DNA from: an uncultured Muribaculaceae bacterium
GTDB lineage: Bacteria; Bacteroidota; Bacteroidia; Bacteroidales; Muribaculaceae
Assembly (NCBI GenBank): GCA_910584525.1
Contig: CAJUAT010000028.1
Coordinates: forward strand, 1 to 32,750
Direction of reading: 5' to 3'
Length of the DNA stretch: 32,750 nucleotides
Shown: piece by piece, positions 23,648-31,586 of the stretch
How positions within the stretch are numbered: the stretch's first letter is position 1
Layout of the letters: each line of letters opens with the position of its first letter
Made by a program: the position numbers and the translations under genes
The notes under the pieces: generated by a model
Seen by the model: the letters and a program-made list of their open reading frames with translations, nothing else
Told to the model about the DNA's origin: nothing
The model's database searches: none

Positions 23648-24666
23648 TATCCGGAAATTTTTGGTGTTATAGGAAGTGATTTTTTGCGCAGGAGATATCG
23701 GGCGGTTATGGCGTTGCGGCCGGCACCGGGGAGGAGAGGGAGGATGTCGTTGTCGGGGAAGCGGGTATAGTCGCGGCGCATGCGCCGGAAGTCGTTATGG
23801 GCCTTGAGCACGGCTTTGGCGTTGGCGAAATCGAGCTTTGCCACAAACATGGCGAAGGCCAGCGTATCGGCGAGCCGACGTTTCAGAAGCATGCGCTGTC
23901 CGCCCCGGCGGGTCATGTTCTTGTGAATGAGCAGCAGGTTGTTGCGGAAATTGAGGTATGTCTTGCGGGGGTTGCCCTGGCTGAGGCTCGCCCCTCCCAT
24001 ATGGTAGACGCATGAGTCGGTGACGACCTTGCAGCGGAAGCCGGCGGCCCATATGCGGCAGCAGAGGTCTATTTCCTCCATATGAGCGAAGAAAGAGGCG
24101 TCGAGGCCGCCGAGACGCATGTAGAGGTCGCGGCGTACGGTGAGGCAGGCGCCGCTGGCCCATGCCACATCCGCCGGCTCGCCGTCGTACTGTCCCTCAT
24201 CCCGCTCCACGCTGTCGAAGAGCCGGCCGCGGCAATAGGGGTAGGCCAGCGAGTCGAGGGCACCCCCGGCGGCACCGGCGTACTCGAAGCTGTCGCGTCG
24301 GTAATAGCTCCGTATCTTGGGCATCACGGCCCCGGTGTCGCCGTGGCTCTCCATATGCTCCAGAATCGGACGCCACCAGCCCGGCGTGGTCTCCACGTCG
24401 CTGTTGAGAAGAGTCACATACGGATAGTCGCATTCCGCTATGGCCCTGTTGTAGCCCTCGGCAAACCCATAGTTGGCGTCGAACGACACTACCTTGACCT
24501 CGGGGCAGTGCTCCCTGACCCAGTCAACCGAGCCGTCGGTGCTTCCGTTGTCGGCGACTATCAGGTCGCAGTCGTCGCAGACGGTATCGCGGCTGACCCC
24601 GGCAAGCAGCTCCTCAAGAAGCTTCCGGCCGTTCCAGTTCAAGATTATTACTCCTAACTTCTTCAT
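23647..24666 (-). CDS. Glycosyltransferase family 2 protein
   Basis: A 339-residue transferase. The open frame extends far upstream inside mtaB, but family similarity starts at the ATG at 24666: GVIILNWNGRKLLEELL, then VADNGSTDGSV, FAEGYNRAI, the DXD-type site LLNSDVE, then ASGACLTVRRDLYMRLGG and MEEIDLCCRIWAAG. This resembles the rhamnosyltransferase-like GT2 group that acts on surface polysaccharides; donor and acceptor are unknown. A basic segment follows near the C terminus, with no clear membrane helix. It overlaps mtaB by four bases (ATGA) and surE by one, so all three are translated from one message. Confidence 0.9.
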   Translation of the reverse strand: MKKLGVIILNWNGRKLLEELLAGVSRDTVCDDCDLIVADNGSTDGSVDWVREHCPEVKVVSFDANYGFAEGYNRAIAECDYPYVTLLNSDVETTPGWWRPILEHMESHGDTGAVMPKIRSYYRRDSFEYAGAAGGALDSLAYPYCRGRLFDSVERDEGQYDGEPADVAWASGACLTVRRDLYMRLGGLDASFFAHMEEIDLCCRIWAAGFRCKVVTDSCVYHMGGASLSQGNPRKTYLNFRNNLLLIHKNMTRRGGQRMLLKRRLADTLAFAMFVAKLDFANAKAVLKAHNDFRRMRRDYTRFPDNDILPLLPGAGRNAITARYLLRKKSLPITPKISG

Positions 24667-25958
24667 TGGTCGGCTAAAATATTGTCGGCAGAGAGAGTGA
24701 TGTCGGTCACTGTATTGGGCAGACGGTCGTTCCAGGGAGCTTGTACGCGCACATAGTTGTCGGTGAGGCCCTGTATGGTGTCGCCCACATGACGGGTGTG
24801 TTCCCAAAGCACGGGGCGAGAGCTTCCTTTCTGGTTGCGGAGGAAGAGGCTGAGCTTGGCGTCGGAAATATCGATAAGCTGCGCCACCCGCACATGTTTG
24901 GTATGCTGGTCCACGGGGTCGGGGAGGTGCAGGGCGGCAGTGCCGGGACGTTCGGAATAGGGGAACACATGAAGTCGCGTCACGGGCAACGAACCGATGA
25001 ACTCCAGGGCGCGCTGCCATTCGTAGTCGGTTTCTCCGCGTGCTCCAGCTATCACGTCGACGCCTATGAATGCATGGGGCATCACGCGCCTGATGTGCTC
25101 GATGCGTTGGCGGAAAAGTGCGGTGTCGTAGCGGCGGTTCATCATCTTCAGCACCTTGTCCGAACCTGACTGCAACGGGATATGGAAGTGAGGCATGAAA
25201 GCCCTGCTGGAGGGTATCCATTCTATGATCTCGTCGGTCAGCAGGTTCGGCTCTATGCTTGATATGCGGTATCTGTCGATGCCCTGCACGTTGTCGAGAG
25301 CGCGGAGGAGGTCGAACAGCGACTGACCGTTGTCAAGGCCGAAAGTGCCGATGTTCACGCCGGTTATCACTATTTCGCGGGCGCCGTTGCCGGCAGCTTC
25401 GGCGGCACGGGCCACAAGGTCGTCGATATGCCCCGACCGTGACCGGCCGCGTGCATAGGGTATGGTGCAGTAGGTGCAGAAATAGTCGCAGCCGTCCTGC
25501 ACTTTGAGGAACCATCTTGTGCGGTCGCCGCTCTCGCAGCTCGGCTGGAAGTCGGTGATTTCGCGCGCCGGCGTCACGTCGACCATTCTCTCGCCGCGCC
25601 GCAGCCATTCGCTCACATATTCCGCGGCGTGAAGTTTCTCGCCCGACCCTATCACTATGTCAACGCCTTCAATGGCCGACACTTCGTCAGGTTTGAGCTG
25701 CGCATAGCAACCCGTCACCACGATTGAGGCCGAAGGGTAGCGCTGATGCATACGGCGTATGAGGTTGCGGCCCTTCTTGTCGGCGGTCTCGGTTACGGAG
25801 CAGGTGTTGATTACGATGATGTCGGGAGTCTCGCCGACGGATGCCCGACGGATGCCGCACCCTCGCAACGCCCGACCTATCGCCGATGTCTCCGAAAAAT
25901 TCAGCTTGCATCCCAGCGTGTGGTACTGCGCTTTCAAATCCCTCTTTTCAATTCCCAT
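24663..25958 (-). CDS. mtaB: tRNA t6A37 methylthiotransferase MtaB
   Basis: A radical-SAM methylthiotransferase that converts t6A at position 37 of certain tRNAs to ms2t6A. In 431 residues it has the N-terminal cluster domain with Cys17, Cys53 and Cys84, the radical-SAM motif CDYFCTYC (Cys157, 161, 164) with GVNIGTFG, SSIEPNLL, HFHIPLQSGSDKVLKMMNRRY and FIGVDVIAGARGET, and a C-terminal TRAM-like RNA-binding region. The order of blocks fits MtaB better than MiaB or RimO. It is the first gene of a three-gene operon, with a roughly 300-base divergent gap to ftsX that contains a strong inverted repeat. Confidence 0.94.
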   Translation of the reverse strand: MGIEKRDLKAQYHTLGCKLNFSETSAIGRALRGCGIRRASVGETPDIIVINTCSVTETADKKGRNLIRRMHQRYPSASIVVTGCYAQLKPDEVSAIEGVDIVIGSGEKLHAAEYVSEWLRRGERMVDVTPAREITDFQPSCESGDRTRWFLKVQDGCDYFCTYCTIPYARGRSRSGHIDDLVARAAEAAGNGAREIVITGVNIGTFGLDNGQSLFDLLRALDNVQGIDRYRISSIEPNLLTDEIIEWIPSSRAFMPHFHIPLQSGSDKVLKMMNRRYDTALFRQRIEHIRRVMPHAFIGVDVIAGARGETDYEWQRALEFIGSLPVTRLHVFPYSERPGTAALHLPDPVDQHTKHVRVAQLIDISDAKLSLFLRNQKGSSRPVLWEHTRHVGDTIQGLTDNYVRVQAPWNDRLPNTVTDITLSADNILADQ

Positions 25959-26008
25959 AACTCTATAACGTAAAATTCATACTAAATTTTAAGCGACGCA
26001 TTCTTTGT

Positions 26009-26059
26009 GGAATCACAGAATTGACCTCTCGGTGCAGTTCCGGTCAGTTCTGTGATTCC
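26009..26059. repeat. 18-bp inverted repeat in the mtaB-ftsX gap
   Basis: GGAATCACAGAATTGACC (26009-26026) and its inverse (26042-26059) match at 17 of 18 positions around a 15-base loop. ACCTCTC (26024-26030) can instead pair with GAGAGGT (26079-26085), so two folds compete. It would lie in the mtaB leader RNA, 50-100 bases before the start codon. Neither strand has a T run after it. Confidence 0.75.
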
Positions 26060-26197
26060 CAAATCGCGGCCGAAGGTTGAGAGGTGTAGAATTTTAAATG
26101 CACCGTAAAAAAAGCTTGAGCCGGATTGAGCCCTTTTTATCCATCCGGGACACGGCTTTTTAAGGGTCTTTTCAGGCCATAAAAGGGTATTGAAGTG

Positions 26198-26205
26198 CAA
26201 ATTTA
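26198..26205 (-). promoter_or_regulatory. Possible -7 element for the mtaB operon
   Basis: TAAATTTG on the minus strand matches the consensus. No -33 element lies at normal spacing. Use of this site would give a leader of about 230 bases containing the inverted repeat. Confidence 0.4.
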
Positions 26206-26224
26206 ACAAAAAATCGGCTAAAAA

Positions 26225-26257
26225 CTTGACAAGGGGGGTATTGATGTATTAATTTTG
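26225..26257 (+). promoter_or_regulatory. ftsX promoter, almost leaderless
   Basis: TAATTTTG at 26250-26257 matches the -7 consensus, and CTTG at 26225-26228 lies 21 bases upstream. The expected start point (about 26263) is only a few bases before the ATG at 26267. Confidence 0.65.
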
Positions 26258-26266
26258 CGGTGGATA

Positions 26267-27151
26267 ATGAAACACAATAATAATAAGGAGATAAAGATAT
26301 CGTTCTGGGCCTCCCATTTCACTACGATAGTGTCGGTGACGCTGGTGCTGATACTGGTGGGTCTGATAGCGATGGTATGGACGAGTGCCCGCAACGAGAC
26401 GCGCCGGCTGCAGGAGCAGCTGGAGCTTAACGTGATATTGGGCGACAGCGTCACAGACGCGCAGGGCAAGGCTCTTGCCGACAGCATAGGCAAGGCGCCA
26501 TATGCCGGCACTGTGAAGTTCATCAGCCGCGACGAGGCCATGAGGATATGGACCCGCGACACGGGCGAAGACCTCGTGGAGCTCTTCGGCGTAAACCCGC
26601 TGAGTCCGGAGGTGGCGTTCACGGTGCGTTCTCAATATTCATCGAAGCAGAGTCTCGCCGGAATCAAGAAGAGTCTGGAGGCCAGTCCGCTGGTGGCGTC
26701 GGTGTCGGCGCCCGACGACAGCATGGTCGACAGCATGCAGCAGAATCTTACCCGTATCACTCTGATTCTGGGCATCGTGGCGCTCGTGATGATTCTGATA
26801 TCTCTTGTATTGATCACCAATACGGTGAATCTCGCCATATATTCGAGACGCTTCACCATACACACCATGCAGCTCGTGGGCGCCACCGACGGCTTTGTGC
26901 GCCGTCCCATAGTGTGGTCCAACATGCTTGGCGGCCTTGTGGCCGGGTTGCTGGCTGCCGGTATCACGGCCCTGGCCTTGTGGGGGGCACGCCAGGGAGG
27001 TCTCGATGATGTGGCTCGCTATATACCATGGTCCACTTATGCCGTGGTGGCCGCCGGTATGATCCTTGCCGGTATGGTCATGTGTTCTCTGGCAGCTTTC
27101 ATTGCCGCCTCGCATTACCTCCGCAAGGATTATGACGAATTATTCAAATGA
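26267..27151 (+). CDS. ftsX: Cell-division ABC transporter permease FtsX
   Basis: Membrane subunit of FtsEX, which uses ATP hydrolysis by FtsE to signal across the inner membrane and activate septal peptidoglycan hydrolases, in E. coli through EnvC. The 294 residues show a first membrane helix (about 20-42), a periplasmic domain (about 45-165) and three C-terminal helices (about 170-195, 220-245 and 265-285). The ATG at 26267 is preferred to the TTG at 26255, which lies inside the promoter. ftsE is not adjacent. It heads a cluster with DUF3098, uppP, truB and queA; the EnvC-like protein at 4447-6000 is a plausible partner. Confidence 0.92.
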   Translation: MKHNNNKEIKISFWASHFTTIVSVTLVLILVGLIAMVWTSARNETRRLQEQLELNVILGDSVTDAQGKALADSIGKAPYAGTVKFISRDEAMRIWTRDTGEDLVELFGVNPLSPEVAFTVRSQYSSKQSLAGIKKSLEASPLVASVSAPDDSMVDSMQQNLTRITLILGIVALVMILISLVLITNTVNLAIYSRRFTIHTMQLVGATDGFVRRPIVWSNMLGGLVAGLLAAGITALALWGARQGGLDDVARYIPWSTYAVVAAGMILAGMVMCSLAAFIAASHYLRKDYDELFK

Positions 27152-27161
27152 CGTACAAACA

Positions 27162-27512
27162 ATGGCTAAAGATATAAGAAAACGGAGTGTGCTCGACAAG
27201 GCGCAGTCTGTAAAAAAAGGTCCCAAGGGGGATATCGTGAAAGAGAAGGCCGACATGCGCCCCTTCACCAAAGTTAATTTCTGGATGATGGGGGGCTGCG
27301 TGGCGCTTATAATCATAGGTTTCCTGCTGATGAGCGGCGGCGGTGCCGGCAACGGCTTCAATCCCGATATCTTCAGCACCCGCCGCATCGTGGTGGGCCC
27401 CACGCTGGCGTTCCTCGGTTTCTTACTTATGGCTTTCGCCATAATATGGACGCCCCGCAAGTCGGAAAACCGCGACCAACGGAACATTGATGCCCCACAT
27501 AAAGAGAGCTGA
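27162..27512 (+). CDS. DUF3098 family small membrane protein
   Basis: A 116-residue protein with a basic, Lys-rich N-terminal cytoplasmic tail (about 1-38), two membrane helices (about 41-57 and 77-96) joined by a loop with SGGGAGNGFNPDIFS, and a charged C terminus. Members of this family lie between ftsX and uppP in many Bacteroidota; their function is unknown, and the position suggests an envelope or division role. The ATG at 27162 starts the family-like part, 10 bases after the ftsX stop, and the uppP start follows two bases after its own stop. Confidence 0.88.
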   Translation: MAKDIRKRSVLDKAQSVKKGPKGDIVKEKADMRPFTKVNFWMMGGCVALIIIGFLLMSGGGAGNGFNPDIFSTRRIVVGPTLAFLGFLLMAFAIIWTPRKSENRDQRNIDAPHKES

Positions 27513-27514
27513 CA

Positions 27515-28354
27515 ATGGAATGGCTTGACGCGCTGATTCTGGGAATCGTCCAGGGTCTTACCGAGTATCTGCCCGTCAGTTCCAGCGGGCACCTCGAGAT
27601 TTTCAAGGAGATATTGGGCGTGGACCTTCCCGCCGACGAGAACCTGCAGTTCAATGTTGTGGTGCATGCCGCCACGGTCTGCAGCACGATAGTGGTGCTG
27701 TGGCCCATGTTCCGCGACCTCTGCCGCAGCTTCTTCACATTCCGCATGGACTCCAACTTCTTCTACGTGTGCAAGATACTGTTGAGCTGCATCCCGGTGG
27801 CGATAGTGGGCTTCTGCTTCAAGGATGATGTGGAGCGTATTTTCAGCGACGGGCTGACGATAGTGGGCATATGCCTGCTGGTGACGGCGGCGTTGCTGCT
27901 CTTCGCACATCTGAGCATGCTGCGGGAGAAGCGTGCGGCGGCGCAGACGCTCAGCCTGCGGCCGGCATCGGCGGGCCGCGACATCTCATGGCTCGACGCC
28001 TTGGTGATAGGAGTGGCGCAGGCCGTGGCGGTGCTGCCGGGCCTTAGCCGAAGCGGCACCACCATCGCTACAGGTATAATCCTCGGCGACAAGCGCGAGA
28101 AGGTGGCAAGCTTCTCGTTCCTCATGGTGATAATCCCGGTGCTCGGCGAGATGCTCCTCGATGTCAAGGATATGGTAAGCCCCGACTATCAAGGACAGAC
28201 AAGCCTCGCATGTCTTGTGGTAGGGTTCGCGGCCTCGTTTATTGTGGGATGCGCCGCATGCGCATGGATGCTCAACATCGTCAGGAAGGGCAAGCTGTGG
28301 TGGTTTGCCGTATACTGCGTGGCGATGGGTGTGGTATGCCTGCTGTGGCAATGA
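27515..28354 (+). CDS. uppP: Undecaprenyl-diphosphate phosphatase
   Basis: An integral membrane phosphatase that converts undecaprenyl diphosphate to the monophosphate, recycling the lipid carrier for peptidoglycan and surface polysaccharides; it is also a bacitracin-resistance determinant by dosage (BacA). The two signature regions are present: QGLTEYLPVSSSGHLEI near the N terminus (catalytic Glu and Ser-rich loop) and LPGLSRSGTTIATG near residue 172 with the essential Arg. The remaining sequence is several hydrophobic helices, and 279 residues is normal. It is tightly packed in the ftsX-queA cluster. Confidence 0.96.
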   Translation: MEWLDALILGIVQGLTEYLPVSSSGHLEIFKEILGVDLPADENLQFNVVVHAATVCSTIVVLWPMFRDLCRSFFTFRMDSNFFYVCKILLSCIPVAIVGFCFKDDVERIFSDGLTIVGICLLVTAALLLFAHLSMLREKRAAAQTLSLRPASAGRDISWLDALVIGVAQAVAVLPGLSRSGTTIATGIILGDKREKVASFSFLMVIIPVLGEMLLDVKDMVSPDYQGQTSLACLVVGFAASFIVGCAACAWMLNIVRKGKLWWFAVYCVAMGVVCLLWQ

Positions 28355-28382
28355 CGACTGTTGTAAGCAAAAGATAACAGCC

Positions 28383-29096
28383 ATGGATTTTATCAGTGGG
28401 GAAGTAATAGTGGTCGACAAGCCGTTGGGCTGGACGAGTTTCGATGCGGTGAAGCGTGTACGCGGCGCCATACAGCGGCGTCTGGGCATGAAACGTTTCA
28501 AGGTGGGCCATGCCGGTACGCTCGACCCGTTGGCCACGGGCGTGCTACTGGTATGCACGGGCCGCGCCACAAAACGCATCTCCGAACTCCAGGAGGGTAT
28601 GAAGGAATATGTGGCGGAAGTGACTTTCGGAGCCACCACGCCGAGCTTTGACCTCGAGAAGGAGATTGACGCCACCTATCCCTGGGAGCATATCACGCGC
28701 GAGAAAATCGAGGAGGTGCTTCCCCGGTTCACGGGGCATGTGATGCAGGTGCCTCCGGTATTCTCGGCGGTGAAGGTCGACGGCAAACGGGCCTACAGCT
28801 ATGCCCGCAAGGGAAAAGAGGTGGAGATCAAGGCCAAACCTCTGGAGATAAGGGAGATGGAGATTCTGGGCTGGGAGGCGCCGAAGCTTACGGTAAGGGT
28901 GTTGTGCAGCAAAGGCACCTATATTCGAGCCCTGGCGCGTGACCTGGGAACGGCTCTTGACTCTGGAGCACATCTTACGGCTCTGAAACGTACGCGTGTG
29001 GGCGACTTCTCCATAGCCGACGCCCTCGATATCGACAAGGCTGTGGACATAATAGCCAACGGCCCGGTGGAATTTCCCGCCGACCAACATGTTTAA
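28383..29096 (+). CDS. truB: tRNA pseudouridine(55) synthase
   Basis: Isomerises U55 in the T loop of elongator tRNAs. The catalytic motif GHAGTLDPLATGVL carries Asp48, at the same number as in E. coli TruB. Other blocks are VVDKPLGWTSFDAV, KRFKVGHAGT, PPVFSAVKVDGKRAYSYAR and CSKGTYIRALARDLG. At 237 residues it is one of the short forms without a full C-terminal PUA domain. The frame is open upstream into uppP, but the ATG at 28383 is where family similarity begins. Confidence 0.96.
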   Translation: MDFISGEVIVVDKPLGWTSFDAVKRVRGAIQRRLGMKRFKVGHAGTLDPLATGVLLVCTGRATKRISELQEGMKEYVAEVTFGATTPSFDLEKEIDATYPWEHITREKIEEVLPRFTGHVMQVPPVFSAVKVDGKRAYSYARKGKEVEIKAKPLEIREMEILGWEAPKLTVRVLCSKGTYIRALARDLGTALDSGAHLTALKRTRVGDFSIADALDIDKAVDIIANGPVEFPADQHV

Positions 29097-29113
29097 CGCT
29101 AATACATGATACC

Positions 29114-29129
29114 GCCGCACGTGTGCGGC
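29114..29129. other. Strong short hairpin between truB and queA
   Basis: GCCGCA/TGCGGC around CGTG forms a stable hairpin 14 bases before the queA ATG. No T run follows. It could be a processing or stabilising element within the operon mRNA. Confidence 0.5.
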
Positions 29130-29142
29130 ATAACCATAAATA

Positions 29143-30195
29143 ATGAAGCTATCGCAATTTAAATTCAAGCTGCCGGAGAATCTAATAGCACAGCATCCGG
29201 CGGAGAACCGTGACGAATGCCGTCTGATGGTGGTCGACGCCCGTAACGGCGAGATCAGCCATCATATATTCAAGGAAATATTAAATTACTTCGACGACGG
29301 GGATGTGATGGTGTTCAACGACACCAAGGTTTTCCCTGCGCGTCTGTACGGCAACAAGGAAAAGACGGGTGCCCGCATAGAGGTTTTCCTGCTGCGGGAG
29401 CTTAATGCCGAGAACCGTTACTGGGACGTGCTCGTGGATCCGGCACGCAAAATACGCATTGGCAACAAGCTCTATTTCGGCAATGATGAAACGATGGTTG
29501 CTGAAGTGATCGACAACACCACCTCGCGCGGCAGGACGCTCCGCTTCCTCTACGACGGCGATTACGACGAGTTCAAGAAGGCTCTGTACGCCCTTGGCGA
29601 CACGCCGTTGCCCGAGTATATAAAGCGTGCCGCCGAACCGTCCGACCGCGAGAACTACCAGTGCATCTTCGCTGCCAAAGAGGGTGCCGTGATGGCGCCG
29701 GCCGCCGGCATGCACTTCAGCCGCGAACTTATGAAGCGTCTCGAAATCAAAGGTGTGGAGCGTGGTTTCCTCACGCTGCATTCCGGCTGGGGCAACTTCA
29801 AGGAAATCGATGTGGAGGACCTTACAAAGCACCGTATGGACTCCGAGGAGATGCGCGTGGACGAGACGCTGATAAATATGGTCAACGCCGCCCACGATAA
29901 GGGAAAGAGAATATGCGCCGTGGGCACATCCACGCTCCGTGGCCTCGCATCGGCCGTCTGCATGAACGGGCACCTGATGACTTTCGAGGGGTGGACCAAC
30001 AAATTCATATTCCCTCCTTACGACTTCACGGTGGCCAACGCGATGGTGAGCAATTTCCACATGCCTTACAGCACGATGCTCATGATGGTGGCTGCCTTCG
30101 GCGGGTATAACCTCGTGATGAAGGCTTATGAAACGGCCATCAAGGAGAAATACCGTTTCGGGGCATATGGCGACGCCATGCTCGTGCTCCGCTGA
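29143..30195 (+). CDS. queA: S-adenosylmethionine:tRNA ribosyltransferase-isomerase
   Basis: Transfers and rearranges the ribosyl moiety of SAM onto preQ1 at tRNA position 34, giving epoxyqueuosine. The 350-residue protein shows family blocks throughout: LPENLIAQHPAENRDECRLM, VMVFNDTKVFPARLYG, GDTPLPEYIKR, GAVMAPAAGMHFS (more often APTAGLHF), GFLTLHSGWG, CAVGTSTLRGL and the C-terminal VSNFHMPYSTMLMMVAAF. The substitutions in the APTAGLHF block are conservative. It follows truB by 46 bases and precedes the DUF4492 gene by five, so it belongs to the same transcription unit. Confidence 0.96.
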   Translation: MKLSQFKFKLPENLIAQHPAENRDECRLMVVDARNGEISHHIFKEILNYFDDGDVMVFNDTKVFPARLYGNKEKTGARIEVFLLRELNAENRYWDVLVDPARKIRIGNKLYFGNDETMVAEVIDNTTSRGRTLRFLYDGDYDEFKKALYALGDTPLPEYIKRAAEPSDRENYQCIFAAKEGAVMAPAAGMHFSRELMKRLEIKGVERGFLTLHSGWGNFKEIDVEDLTKHRMDSEEMRVDETLINMVNAAHDKGKRICAVGTSTLRGLASAVCMNGHLMTFEGWTNKFIFPPYDFTVANAMVSNFHMPYSTMLMMVAAFGGYNLVMKAYETAIKEKYRFGAYGDAMLVLR

Positions 30196-30200
30196 TCCTT

Positions 30201-30422
30201 ATGGTACGAATGCCTTGGTATAGAAAGGTATGGCTATTGTATGCCGACGGTTTCAGAAACATGACCGTCGGCAAATATTTATGGGCCATCATACTGATTA
30301 AGCTTGCTGTCCTTTTTCTTGTGTTCCGGCTCTTTTTCTTTCCGGACATACTTTCGGAGAATTACGACAGCGACCCCGAGCGAGCGGAGGCGGTAAGGGA
30401 CAACCTTACCCGTCCGCGCTGA
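30201..30422 (+). CDS. DUF4492 family small membrane protein
   Basis: A 73-residue protein with one central membrane helix (about 24-46, LWAIILIKLAVLFLVFRLFFF) preceded by WYRKVWLLYADGFRNMTVGK, the hallmark of DUF4492. In many Bacteroidales this small protein is encoded just upstream of cytochrome bd oxidase (cydAB). Here it instead trails queA by five bases, and no cyd gene follows before the convergent recO. An alternative ATG at 30210 would remove three residues. The function is unknown. Confidence 0.82.
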   Translation: MVRMPWYRKVWLLYADGFRNMTVGKYLWAIILIKLAVLFLVFRLFFFPDILSENYDSDPERAEAVRDNLTRPR

Positions 30423-30462
30423 CCCCTCCGGCATCCCGCCGAAATCAGGGAAAATAGGGCAC

Positions 30463-30495
30463 AAAAAAAGATTAATTGTCTCGCGACAACTAATC
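30463..30495 (-). terminator. Minus-strand terminator after the short RNA
   Basis: On the minus strand GATTAGTTGTC pairs with GACAATTAATC (one mismatch) around GCGA, followed by seven T. It acts leftward and faces the end of the DUF4492 gene. Confidence 0.8.
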
Positions 30496-30528
30496 CTCTA
30501 ACCTTAAATCTAATACCATGAAAAACAC
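30463..30528 (-). ncRNA. Candidate short terminated RNA of about 65 nt
   Basis: A consensus -7 box (TACCTTTG, minus strand, 30534-30541) lies only about 40 bases before a strong intrinsic terminator, leaving no room for a gene. The transcript would consist of an unstructured A+T-rich 5' part (with GGTATTAGATTTAAGG) and the terminator hairpin. It could be a stand-alone small RNA, or a second terminator/processing product of recO, whose stop lies about 170 bases to the right. Expression is not shown. Confidence 0.45.
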
Positions 30529-30533
30529 GTTTG

Positions 30534-30561
30534 CAAAGGTAATACATTTTTTTGTTACAAA
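30534..30561 (-). promoter_or_regulatory. Promoter-like site for the short RNA
   Basis: TACCTTTG at 30534-30541 matches the -7 consensus on the minus strand. A TTTG at 30558-30561 is 16 bases upstream, slightly closer than usual. Confidence 0.45.
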
Positions 30562-30696
30562 AAAGAGAGAGTGCAAGAAAAATGAATTGTCTTTGAAATT
30601 TTTAACGTTGAGGGGCGTTATTTCAGGTAATTTTACAAAAGTCACCCGAAAAAAAGCAAAGTCGGAAGAATATGCTTCGGCGTACGGAAGGATGCG

Positions 30697-31434
30697 CTAA
30701 GCGAATGTGTCGGCGAGGATGTCGGGGGTCTTGAGGTTGGAGAGCCCTGGATAATGAACGGCGTAGTAATGGATCAGCGCGAGAAGGCAGCTGCGACGCT
30801 GGGCGGGGGTGAAGCGGAATTTGTGGCAGTTGGCGGCCGATATGCGGCTTAGCAGAAGGATAAAGGGTATCGCATCGGGACCGAGAATATCCTTATGCAG
30901 CGGAATTCCGGCGGAAATCACCCCCTCGCGCATGTCGAAATACAGCATTCCTGAAGAGTGTAGCGGCACCGACAGGTCGGGGAGGATGCCGGCGTGGGAG
31001 AGTAGCCCGGCGAGAAAGGCTATGTGTCTGTTGGCCACGTTACGGCGTGTGCGGTCAAGGTCGAGTATGGAGCGGTATATGAAGTCCCACATGGCGGGGT
31101 CGGTCTGCGACTGTCGCAGGAAAGCGTTGAGGAACTCCGCCAGGAACATGGCCACCGCACCCTTTGCCGGGTTGAAATATATGTCGTGCCATACATTCGC
31201 CGGTGCGAAGGCGCCGAGCGACTGCAACTCCCGGTTGAGCTTGAAATTGACATCCGCCGATATGACGGCCAGAGGTTGCAGACGGGCGTTGCGCATACGG
31301 GCGGCGCGCCCTGTGCCGGTGGCCGACATAAGGGATATCCTACCGCGTTCGCGCGTGTAGAGCGTCACCACGTTCTGTCTGTCGCTGTGGCGCACGATGC
31401 CTGTCACTATCCCCGTAATCCGTTCTATCGCCAT
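30697..31434 (-). CDS. recO: DNA repair protein RecO
   Basis: A recombination mediator that, with RecR, loads RecA onto SSB-coated single-stranded DNA. The 245-residue protein begins with the OB-fold region (ITGIVTGIVRHSDRQNVVTLYTRERGRISLM) and continues with the helical domain typical of Bacteroidota RecO; the family zinc cysteines are not apparent, as is common in this phylum. The ATG at 31434 is chosen over a TTG at 31461, which lies within the -7 promoter element. The gene stands alone, convergent to the ftsX-DUF4492 cluster. Confidence 0.92.
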   Translation of the reverse strand: MAIERITGIVTGIVRHSDRQNVVTLYTRERGRISLMSATGTGRAARMRNARLQPLAVISADVNFKLNRELQSLGAFAPANVWHDIYFNPAKGAVAMFLAEFLNAFLRQSQTDPAMWDFIYRSILDLDRTRRNVANRHIAFLAGLLSHAGILPDLSVPLHSSGMLYFDMREGVISAGIPLHKDILGPDAIPFILLLSRISAANCHKFRFTPAQRRSCLLALIHYYAVHYPGLSNLKTPDILADTFA

Positions 31435-31458
31435 ATTTTCTCTTGCAAATCCGATATG

Positions 31459-31466
31459 CAAAATTA
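31459..31466 (-). promoter_or_regulatory. Likely -7 element for recO
   Basis: TAATTTTG on the minus strand, 24 bases before the ATG, fits the consensus. No clear -33 element was found. Confidence 0.5.
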
Positions 31467-31524
31467 ATAATTCCTTCCGAAATTTCTTACTCTGGGAGCT
31501 AATGTGACTGAGGTGGTTGATGTG

Positions 31525-31569
31525 ACATAAGAAACATAAGAAACATACGTAACATCATAAACATAAAGA
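31525..31569. repeat. Five tandem 9-bp units, ACATAAGAA type
   Basis: Consecutive 9-mers read ACATAAGAA, ACATAAGAA, ACATACGTA, ACATCATAA, ACATAAAGA. The sequence differs from the TAAGGTC family but the period is the same. It lies in the recO-rubrerythrin gap. Confidence 0.7.
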
Positions 31570-31586
31570 ATACGGCAATAATACAG

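Noticed and set aside
30518..30700. 60-codon Lys-rich plus-strand frame
   Set aside because: Its start overlaps a minus-strand promoter-like box and it ends at the recO stop. There is no recognisable family and the composition is poor.
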